Below are positions 23,901 through 32,713 of a stretch of 64,000 bases of DNA, piece after piece. Numbering within the stretch: position 1 is the stretch's first letter; each line of letters opens with the position of its first letter. The position numbers and the translations under genes are program-made. The DNA is from Daedaleopsis sinensis (taxonomy: Eukaryota; Basidiomycota; Agaricomycetes; Polyporales; Polyporaceae): the NCBI GenBank assembly GCA_033807695.1, contig CM066306.1, forward strand, positions 2,108,001 to 2,172,000. The letters run 5' to 3'. The notes below the pieces were generated by a model, which was given only the letters and a program-made list of their open reading frames with translations, had not been told where the DNA came from and did no database searches.

Positions 23901-24797
23901 AATGGTCTATTGCAACGCCTCAAGACGAACTATAAAACAGGTAGATTCAGCCTATGGTCTGCGTGGACAGCTCTCTAACCGTTCCACAGTTGACATGCCT
24001 CTTACCCTGCTGCGATACTTCTACGTTGGCGCTGCTCTGCGCTGGCACATGCGTAACACCGCGTGGCCGAAGACCCAGGTTTACGACGACATGCGCTCCG
24101 CATTCGAGAAGGCCTTTAGTGACACTGTGCGTGGTACACGGATTACCGATATACTCGCGCTGGCTGGGGACACCTCGAACACATCATTCAAGTATGATCG
24201 TGCGAACGAGACAGCCCTCTCGCATCACCTGTACCATGCTATCCTTGCCCACATCAACTCCGCCTCCTCTCTCACATTTCAATCTGCACACAGTACCGCT
24301 GATGACGGGAAGCCACGACTACATCCGAACGCTCAGTTCGTCTCATCACTTGTCCGCGATGGCATTCGTTTCGCCACCCGGGAAGCCGGTGAACGAGACT
24401 CCCGCATCATCCTCCGAGCACATCCCCAAGCGTCCCTGCAGGCTGCCCAGATCGAAAAGATCTTCTACCATGCCCGGACTGATACGTCAGGACAGATCGT
24501 CGATCCATTCCTTGTCGTAAAAGTCTACACCCCACTCTCCGATGAGCACGCGAGGCTCGACCCATACCAGAAGTTCCCTGGTCTCGGGGCATGGCTCACG
24601 TATAACCGCTTTGATCACGAACTACTGGTTGTCCCCGCTACCGCCATCGTGGCTCACTTCGTGGCCCTCGCGTACACGCCTCTGGATATAGCTGAACCAT
24701 GCATGGTCGTCAGAAGTCTGGATAGGGTGAGCACACTACTATCTTCCCTGACTCGACGTTGTCCACTGACCACCAGTACCAACATTCACAGAGTTGA
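20974..24797 (+). CDS. Tnp2-type (CACTA/EnSpm-like) transposase, about 1195 aa, apparently intact
   Basis: Cut-and-paste transposase of the CACTA-related Tnp2 family. Exons read as 20974-21270, 21328-21679, 21760-23940, 23990-24726 and 24777-24797; the 21679/21760 junction is the least certain. The N-terminus has a zinc-finger-like CTCSRC and a downstream HMAQDEF helix. The core has CCPNCFAIYP, the ATHFCSYCSIRLHD knuckle, IDVMHNTFLGELQHHCRKVW and the family signature GFGPVHGWWAFPFERYNG, then LLRYFYVGAALRWHM. A C-terminal beta-rich part follows (FLVVKVYTPLSDEHARLDPY). No frameshift or internal stop is seen in this model. It is the only intact transposase inside the large inverted repeat and is the natural candidate for mobilising it. 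A decayed relative is at 36590-38020. Confidence 0.85.
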
Positions 24798-25090
24798 GTT
24801 GATTGTTATCTATAGCTATCCCCAATCTACTAGTTGGCAGCAATCATATTACGCACAGACAGGCCCATAATGCCCGTACAGAGCCAACTGTGCGACCGCG
24901 CTCAGAAGAGCGTCTGTGCGCGCACGCGCGCTCATGATGCCTCAAATGCTCCTTTGTTAGGTACGCGTATCTATGCAGGTGCCGTCTGAACGCACGTTCG
25001 CATTCCCCCGTCACTCTGAGCCACCTGAGCCACCTCTTCATCTTCATCGCGACCTCCCACTGGCACTCTCCTCAACAACGCTCACTTGAA
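24798..25090. other. Short intergenic region
   Basis: It holds GC-rich words such as GTGCGCGCACGCGCGCTC near 24915 that resemble the composition of the right terminal repeat. No gene is seen. Confidence 0.4.
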
Positions 25091-25707
25091 ATGGCACTGC
25101 ACGAGCAAGTCCCCACTGTCTATTTCGCTTGTACTAGTACTTACCTGACGTCCTGGCTAGTGCTCCGCTATTTTCGGTGGCCTTTCCCGCCACTCTCACG
25201 CGTGGAGACGACAGGGAAGCTGTTCATGTTATGCTCTATGAATGTTCGCCTCATGATAGTAAGTTCAAGCAGCATGCTCCTCGACCATGACTAGTACTGA
25301 TAACTAGTTTTCGACTATCAGACGCACTCACAGTCTGCAAGCTCGTACAAGACGACTTGTGCGCCAACCCTCCGGAGATACTTATCAGTCTGCAGCTCAC
25401 ACATCCGATGTATGTGAGCTTCAAGGTACGTCGACTGCGAATCTACTGGGGATCGGTCACAGAACTAGGCTGATCTAATGCCAACGATGTTCCTCAGCAC
25501 AACGGGTTGAAGGCTGAGTTCATGCTCACTTCAAACCCGACTGAACACACGCCCATCGACTTCACAATCATCTTCAACTCGGAGCTCGAGTTCTGGAGCT
25601 TCGATGCGGAATGGAGTACTGCGATGGTTAAGCTAAACGCGCGTAATGCTGAGCTTCGCGCGCTCATGCGGATGGCCCTCGAAAACGTTCCAACGATCGC
25701 GAACTGA
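25091..25707 (+). CDS. Hypothetical small protein, three exons, splicing uncertain
   Basis: A candidate first exon starts MALHEQVPTVYFACTSTYLT and ends at a GTAAGT donor near 25259. A middle exon reads TVCKLVQDDLCANPPEILIS and ends at a GTACGT donor near 25426. The last exon reads HNGLKAEFMLTSNPTEHTPI to the stop at 25707. The phases of exons 1 and 2 do not match with the obvious acceptor, so either the start or an acceptor is wrong. The last two exons fit each other well. The hydrophobic and Cys-containing N-terminus could be a membrane or signal segment. I recognise no family. It lies directly downstream of the transposase on the same strand. Confidence 0.45.
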
Positions 25708-26164
25708 GGCTCCTCCATACTCAATGTACACTGTAGACATCGTTATGTAGGAATATAGGTGTCGGAGGCGAAGCAGGACTTGTTGTGAAAAGTGCGCTTC
25801 TCTCGCCAAGTCCGAGTATCTCGGAGCCGCATTCTCCACGTGGTGCCGGTGTGCCTTAGTCCGCTTCGGAGCTGCCAATCGCAGGCCCATCGGTTCGCCT
25901 TCTTCGTTCTCCCCCACTATATCGACAATCCACGCCTGCAATTCCCAGCACTCACTACAGTTGGATGGCTGCGCTTGCGTTGAACATTGCTGGCTCGAGC
26001 ACTGGCCTCTTGTCATTTCGCCTGCTCGAAACACAAGTCCTTTGTTCTGTCAACGTTCAAATAACGCGCTGACGTATGCACACGCTCTCTCCCTCTCCTT
26101 CAACTTGAGCCACACATCTCGCGCCGTCTCGATCATCCACACAGTCTCCCTATTGAATAACGAC

Positions 26165-27302
26165 ATGTCGTCCCTTACCGTCAACTCCGGGAACCCCAAT
26201 CGTGTGAGTGTTAAACGCGCTCAACGACAGCTTCTTAGTCACTGTCTAACATATTATCTCAGGTCGCTATCTACACGAACCAGCAGCTGGAACGGGAGAT
26301 CACGAACATTTCTGCCGACCCCGCTGGAGGTGCCACCATCCTCGAAGCCAACATCTTCTTCCTCTGGGAGGTCCCTCTGCTCCCGCTACAACATTTCCTC
26401 ACCCTCGTCCCCAACATTGTCAACCTACAGTTGCACGCGACCCCCAATCGCCAGCCTATGGCGATTACCTTTGTAGGCGTCCGCCTTCCTCACCTGCGCG
26501 TCCTCCATACGAACTATGACCACGAGTTCCTCGTTACTTTCTTGGCAACCCACCCTACTCTCGAAGAGGTCCGGTTCTTAAGATGCCGCGCGCCTGATGC
26601 TTGCCCCCTTCACAACCTCGATCTCTCTCGCATCACGTCGTTTGGGGGCCCGTCCGACTGCATTGCCCCACACCTGCACGATGGCTGCTCCCGGGTGGAG
26701 TTGGCCATCGTCTCGGACAGGTGCATGCTGCCCACCGTGCTGTTCTCCACCATCCGTCCGCCCCTCCAGCACGTGAAAGAGCTCAACCTCGACTTCCACA
26801 GCGAGGAGTATGACTTACTCGAACGCATCATCGCCGTAGCTCCTCTTGTGCAGTCGTTGACCCTTCATGAGCGTCTTAGCTTCGTGAGTATCTCCTCAGG
26901 CTACATAGATAGCACATGCTAACGTATTCTGCTCAGAACAATCGTGGCTCTCCCCGTCGTGCCTGGTCCAATCCACTGATTTGGGCGCGGGGGCTTCGTC
27001 GACTTGCTCTCTTGGAGAAGATCGGAATACGCACCGCGTCGACATTCGCCTTCCCCATCGGCGACATAGACAATGAACGTACCACAATCGTGTGTTGGGA
27101 TAGCGGCTCTCATCCCGGCACCGAAGGCGGCGGCGTTGCACATCCAACGCTTCAAGCGATCGGTGTGTGGTATTGCGCCATTGAGTGCGATGCGATCGTC
27201 AGTCGCGGGGTCATCAGTTGCTGGTCTAAGTCCACTGGAGAGTGGGAAAGAACCGGCTTCGTTGCCAATCCCGATCCCGTGGCCGTCGCCATACAAGCAT
27301 AG
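26165..27302 (+). CDS. F-box/LRR-like protein (paralogue 2)
   Basis: Three exons: 26165-26203, 26263-26883 and 26937-27302, giving about 341 residues. The start MSSLTVNSGNPNR is a short exon, as in paralogue 1. Leucine-rich repeats are visible: LTLVPNIVNLQLHATP, LPHLRVLHTNYD, HPTLEEVRFLRCRAP, LDFHSEEYDLLERIIAVA. The last exon keeps GVWYCAIECDAI and ISCWSKSTGEWERTGF, matching the terminal block of the 17560-18741 gene. An F-box is not obvious. The coding sequence ends about 230 bp before the right inverted repeat. It may be an old tandem duplicate or a family carried by this element type. Both copies look intact. Confidence 0.75.
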
Positions 27303-27535
27303 ATCGCACTTCGCATCTCGTCATGAGTTGCTACGCCACATCCCCGCCCTGGTCCACGCTTCACTTCAGTTACACGCCTCATCCCCGCCCTCGGTTCACG
27401 CGTCACTACTCCTCCATGTCCTGTTATCCACATTGTCTGCACCTGTTCCTCCCCGTCCTAATGTTCATTCAGTTGCCTTCTTCTATGAACACGGTCTGTG
27501 GAAGGTTGCGTCTGCGGGAAGATCCGAAGACCACT

Positions 27536-27819
27536 AGGTGAGTTTCTCCTCGTGTGGGATCGTTAGAGGTTGACGGTCTTCTCTTCGAGCATGAGTGCGC
27601 GAGTAGTCGGGCACTCACGCGCCTCCACGCGTGCCGCCGCCCGCCTATGTGCGCACCAGTAGCGTGCATGTGCGCTCTCGACCACGCTCCTGGGCGCGGT
27701 TGAGCACATCAGTGCGCGACTGTTTGAAGTCGCGCACTCAGGCCCGTTAATGCGTGCTGCGCCCGACCATCCCGCCGGTGTATGCGGTAGTGGTGCGGAT
27801 GTGCGCTCTCGACCGCCCT
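27536..27819. repeat. Right inner part of long terminal inverted repeat
   Basis: Reverse complement of bases 1-284 with about one mismatch by eye. Outward of it (after 27819) the right repeat should continue, but its partner lies beyond the window. The near-identity of the two copies means they are young or are homogenised by gene conversion. Confidence 0.85.
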
Positions 27820-28009
27820 CTCTGGAGAGCGCTGATGAGCGTGCAGTGGGAGGCGGCGGCGCCCACGAGCAGGTCGGGCACCTCACCTGTGTACTCGGCC
27901 GCACAACCGTTGCGGGCACATGCGGTTACTGGGCACTTCTGGGCCCCAGGCCGCACACCCAGTTTGCGGGAGCGTCCGGGCACGCGATTGCCCAGGCGTT
28001 AGTCCTTTG
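27820..28009. other. Outer continuation of the right terminal repeat
   Basis: GC-rich sequence continuing outward from the paired part of the inverted repeat and leading into the 94-bp array. Short open frames here are by-products of composition. The words GTGCGCTC and GCGCACTC recur. Confidence 0.5.
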
Positions 28010-28385
28010 CGCGCGCGGAGAGGCTCACGCGCACTCTCTGGGGCGCGAGCGCGCCTTCTGGTCACACACCAAAGGGCGCATAAGGCGCGCACAGACGCCC
28101 GCTCGCGCCCCGAGACGCTCACACGCACTCTCTGGGGCGCGAGCGCGCCTTCTGGTCGCATACCAAAGGGCGCACGAAGCGCACACGGACGCCCGCTCGC
28201 GCCCCGAGAGGCTCACGCGCACTCTCTGTGGCGCGAGCGCGCCTTCTGGTCGCATACCAAAGGGCGCACAAAGCGCACACGGACGCCCGCTCGCGCCCCG
28301 AGAGGCTCACGCGCACTCTCTGTGGCGCGAGCGCGCCTTCTGGTCGCACACCAAAGCGCGCATGAGGCGTGCACAGACGCCTGCC
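28010..28385. repeat. 94-bp subterminal tandem repeats
   Basis: At least four units with an exact 94-bp period; the word GCGCCTTCTGGTC starts at 28051, 28145, 28239 and 28333. Each unit has CCAAAGGGCGCA, GACGCCCGCTCGCGCCCC and GCACTCTCTG. Units are more than 90 per cent alike by eye. Their place just outside the inner inverted repeat matches the subterminal arrays that CACTA-type transposase partners bind; binding here is inference. All the long open frames across this stretch on both strands are artefacts of the repeat. Confidence 0.9.
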
Positions 28386-28619
28386 CGCCCTCTCGTGGAG
28401 TGCTTACGCGCGCAGCGAGGTGTACGAACGGTTCCCATACGCGCCCCTTCATTTGTGCGGGCGTACTTCCGACTATACTAAGGCGCACACATGTGCAGCA
28501 CCGCACGCGCACGGTATTATAACCCGCGCGTTGTGCACGATCAGGGCGCGAACCGACGCTCGTGAACCTCTGCGCCGTGATACATAGGGTGCACATAACT
28601 GTGCCCCCAGCGCACGCTC

Positions 28620-28692
28620 ACTGATCCCGCGCACTCACTGATCTCGCAGTGCGCACTCACCGAGCCCGCAGCGCGCACTCACCGAGCCCGAC
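28620..28692. repeat. Short direct repeats near element edge
   Basis: Four imperfect about 24-bp copies of GCGCACTCACTGAGCCCGCA-like sequence. They could mark the outermost part of the right end of the large element. A CACTA-type TAGTG occurs at about 28865 but cannot be confirmed as a terminus from one side. Confidence 0.6.
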
Positions 28693-29717
28693 ACATTGGT
28701 TATAGGAGGCTCACCTCGGGCGCTTAAACGAAGGTGAGTAGCCTCGTGTCTGCTAGGACTGGTGCATGCAGGACGCTTACGCACACCATGAGCACTGACG
28801 CGCACCATGAGCACTGTGTGCCCTCCAGTGACTAACTGTGCGCGAGGTGTCTCATACGTGCCGTAGTGTGCACAATCGCGCACCCCTGCGCCGACTTGTG
28901 CACCTGCGCGCGCACAATTGGCTGATATGTTACATGTCTCGCGCGATGATATGTAACCTGCCTGAAAAATATCACGGCGATATCTCCTTGAGCATATCGC
29001 TTGGGACGATATCACCGTGATATGTTTGTTATATGTTCCCTGTCAAAGGCTTTGATATGGTCAAAGAGATCTTATTCATGTCCTGCACCGTGCCACGGCG
29101 CCTGTCACTTTCATTTCCTGCCTCGAGAATCGGTCAAACATTTCTTTGGGTGCGAAATTTACTGAACAGATTACATTTCCTTTCATCATCTCCCTTAGCG
29201 ACAGGTTCAAACTCCAGTGACTTGACGTTATAGCTATCTTTGTACGAGATTTATTATGGATATGAATCAGGGTTCGAACATAGCCATTATTATATCATTG
29301 AACGTGCCTGGATACATTTCACGCAGATATCTCAGCATGGGACGCTTGAAGATATCTATGCGACTGACATAGGACATACATTGTTGGGATACTTTACGTG
29401 TCAGTCGCATTGAAATTGCCGTGATATGACTGGGCTAGGTCACGTCGCTCGCGCATTTCCCAGCGATGTCAGGGGTCCTTAAATCCGGGGATGCACGCTG
29501 TGTATGATGATTTTGGTCGTCATCTTGGAGTGATGGAGTATTATGTAATGGGTGCTTAGCCTAGCCAATTCATTAAGCCTTATACACCTGCACGATGTCG
29601 ATGCCACACAAACTATGACGTCAATCAACATCATCTGGTAATATCAAGGTTAATGCCGTAACTAAGCGCTTGTTATGTAAGCAACCAAAAGGCTCAGGTG
29701 ACATCATACTTTTTATA
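28693..29717. other. Intergenic DNA with two inverted-repeat hairpins
   Basis: No gene is supported. Composition drops from GC-rich to more AT-rich after about 28930, suggesting that the large element ends near there. Two hairpin-capable pairs are visible: ATATCACGGCGATATC (28969) with GATATCACCGTGATAT (29008), and ATGCGACTGACA (29358) with TGTCAGTCGCAT (29399). Confidence 0.5.
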
Positions 29718-29724
29718 GTGTTGA

Positions 29725-29817
29725 TTAGTCTCGTGACCAGACGTTCGGAGCACGAAGCAGAGATGAAAAACAGCGAGAAACAGTGCTCCTGAACGTCTGG
29801 TGGCTTTTCCCCCGTGA
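29725..29817. repeat. Left TIR of the DUF6589/RecQ element, self-complementary
   Basis: Starts TTAGTCTCGTGACCAGACG. Within it CCAGACGTTCGGAGCAC and GTGCTCCTGAACGTCTGG are an almost perfect inverted pair (one-base indel), so each end can fold into a hairpin. Confidence 0.88.
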
Positions 29818-29903
29818 CACCCCCCACGGTGACCACGCAGTAACGTTTGTGACATTCCGGCTTGTTCTCCGACGTCTCCGAACTGCTTCTTCACGCGTCT
29901 AGT

Positions 29904-32707
29904 ATGTCTTCTGGTGTCCAAGAGTTTCCACTCGATCCCACCCCGGACGACCTCCTCAATGGATGGGGCTCTCTTTTTGACGATGTTGACGATGACCCCG
30001 ACATTCTCAATGGCAGCCCAGAATACGAGAGTGACCGGCTCTCAGACACTTCGGATTGGGATCCTGTCGAGGTTCGAGATGAGGAGATGCCTCGCCAGCC
30101 TCCCATCCAGCTCTCACAGACTCGCGCATTGCGCGATCGTCTTGGATCTGCTAATAAAAGCGACCGCATCGTCGCCATTCTGGAGTATATGGAGTCTCTC
30201 GACATGAACATTCCAATCTTTTTGGATGCGCTGAGCTGGGGCGACGATGGATGCATATCTCACCCGAAGATCCAGTATGCCCGTACCGCGCTCATGGTTA
30301 GTGAGGAGCTCCCTGGGATCCTCGAGCGATGGCACAAAGTACCGCAGGCCAGCACCTCCCGGCACCACCATGTCCGTCCTCTGGGGGCTCGGAAAGCCCT
30401 AGAGGCATTCGCGCTGGACTGTGTTGCCAACATTGTTGACCGCGAGTTGGAAGCAAGTGCCGACATCTTCCGTTCACACAAGGACTCGCTATCTGAGGGG
30501 GGTTTGAAGAGCTTTCAATTCAAATCAGTCATTCGAAAGCTACAGGACGACTCCGGTGCCCCTAACACCTTTCGACTTCTACATGGGGCCATGCATCGTG
30601 CACTGCGCCGCCGTGGGGTGGGTGAACATAATACTATGAGCAAAGGGCGCAAGAAGACGGAGTGTGTGAGTCTAGTAGTCCATGTGTAGTATCCGGTGAA
30701 TTAGTTATGAATATAATACTGAAATATATGTGCTACTACTAGGCCACGGTCATGGTGCTCAGCGAGATTCAGTATATGCGATGCCATAGCCTGACGGCAT
30801 GGACGAAGCCTCTCACCGTATTTCTCAAGGCGAAGGGTGTATCAGCAAAGGCACTAGACCTTCTGCACATCTTTGGAGTAACCATGAGCCACAGCTGGAG
30901 TGTCCGCGCATATGCAGGTATCTCGGCTCGGGCGATGGAGGCAGTTCAACAAGTTATCCTTCTCCTGCTCTGGTGGCTCGCATACGATAACGTGAACTTC
31001 GCATTTCGTGTTTTCTCCCAACGCCTGGAGAATCAGTCGCACTTCGACTCGGGGACGACCGGTTCGATCTTTGTCAAGCCCTTTGTCCCACAGCCTCCTC
31101 CATTGCATAGCCAGTCGTTGCGGGAGAAGCGGATGGCGGGGAGGCAGAACCCTATCAATCTCGCGGAAATCCTATCTCTCGAAGTCCAAGCCGGACCCCG
31201 CATTCACTCCCACATCGTTCACACCGTGCTCAAAATGCTGCTAGACTGTCCGGAGTTCAACCTCGAAACATACAGCGATAAAAGTCATGCTGCCCTTGCC
31301 CCTCCTCCTCCTGTTCACCGTCTCCCCAGCGGCCCTTTACACATCACGAAACAGTACGTTCTCGGCACAGTACACATCGACGAATCAAGCTATGATGGAA
31401 CAGACGATCTGATCAAGGAGTGGTTCAGTCAGCTTGGTTTGAACGGCCCAAAAGACCAGGTGCATACAGGGCTCGAGCGGGTCATTGTCTGGATTGGGGA
31501 TCAACTCACTGTCGAGCGTCTTCGCGGCCTGGCCAACTATCGGTGTGAAGACCGCAATCCATATGACCGTATGGACTGGCTAGTCACGGTTTTCGGATGG
31601 TTTCACCTTCTCATGGCGTTCTCCAACTCCCTACACCGCCAGTTCTTTGGTTCGACTTCAGGAAAGGGGCTGCGGCAAGCGTTCGCGCTGCTGAATCGCA
31701 AAGGGCTGCAGTCAGTACAGATCAAAGGCCCATTCCATCATCACTTACACGAGGGTATCGTTCACGTCGCTGAAGCACATGTTCTCGACTGCTGGAAGAA
31801 GATCGGTGGCCCGGGGGTGTCGACACTCGAAGATCTCAGGAGCAAGACAGCGGTGGAGCTCGAAGCGCTCGTGAACGTCCTTGTCGAGAGATATGCGTCA
31901 ACTGATGCTATTGAGGACCTGGAGACGAAGATGGAAGATCAGGGAGATGAAGTATTGCAGCAAGCGATCATGTGGAATCGTGACGTACTCTACTATCTTG
32001 TGCTTCATCGGGCCATGCAGATGGGCGATGTCGGCCTCATGGAAGACCTCCTGCCACATCTGTTCTTTCGCTTCTCTGGCGGCGGAAACCACAAATATGC
32101 GGTTGAATGTCTCGAGCTACTACAAGGACTTCACCGGGAATGGCCTGATGACGTCAAGTGAGTCGCCAGATACTGTGCGTATGAAGACGATTGTGACTTA
32201 CGCTGTGATAGGAAACATGTCCACGAGAACTGTTGGCTCGTAAACTTGAAGGGCGGGCCTGAGGACTTTGATCCGATCGACCTCGTTATCGAGCACACAG
32301 TTAAAGAGGTCAAGGTCACATACCGTCCAAAGGGCCCAAATGCCTCGTGGGACTTGATGAAGGCACGTGCGCCCGCCATTCCGACACTTCGAGCCCTAGA
32401 CGACGACTTCAATCATCAGTTCCCCACAATCTATAGGGGCACTAGTCACACTGCACCTTCAAAGAATGCGGACGTCCGCAAACTCATGGAACATTACTCT
32501 CGCGCAAAGATTCACGAATACGTCGCCGGGCGAGAGGCTGCGGATAACATCCGAGAGGTTGTTAGCGAAGGTTACAATACCGCGAATACGAACATCATAC
32601 CCCGGTGGTGGACTCGGAGGTCCATATATACACGTGCTAATACGGAGAAGTGGCCCCCAACCTTCCCAGCTGGAGCGACGGAACCTGCAGAGCCAGCGGC
32701 TGGTTGA
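29904..32707 (+). CDS. DUF6589-domain protein, 890 aa
   Basis: Three exons: 29904-30665, 30743-32157 and 32212-32707, with consensus GTGAGT donors, giving 890 residues. The N-terminus is acidic (FDDVDDDPDI) and the middle helical. The DUF6589 signature lies in the central-to-C-terminal part: VIVWIGDQLTVERLRGLANY, then YDRMDWLVTVFGWFHLLMAF, SLHRQFFGSTSGKGLRQAF and AEAHVLDCWK. The domain is frequent and multicopy in Basidiomycota, and its function is not established to my knowledge. The conserved Asp/His pattern (GDQLT, RMDWL, FHLL, HVLDCW) could be the acidic set of an RNase H-fold nuclease, which is inference. An ATG at 29862 would add 14 residues. It converges on the helicase gene with 6 nt between stop codons. 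Confidence 0.85.
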
Positions 32708-32713
32708 ACTCCA

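Noticed and set aside
27750..28600. Long Arg/Ala-rich open frames over the right terminal repeat
   Set aside because: They repeat with the GC-rich 94-bp unit, occur on both strands and join to no exons.
1..28700. Starship element
   Set aside because: No DUF3435 tyrosine-recombinase captain gene is seen and the region has long inverted repeats; the only mobilising enzyme found is Tnp2-type.
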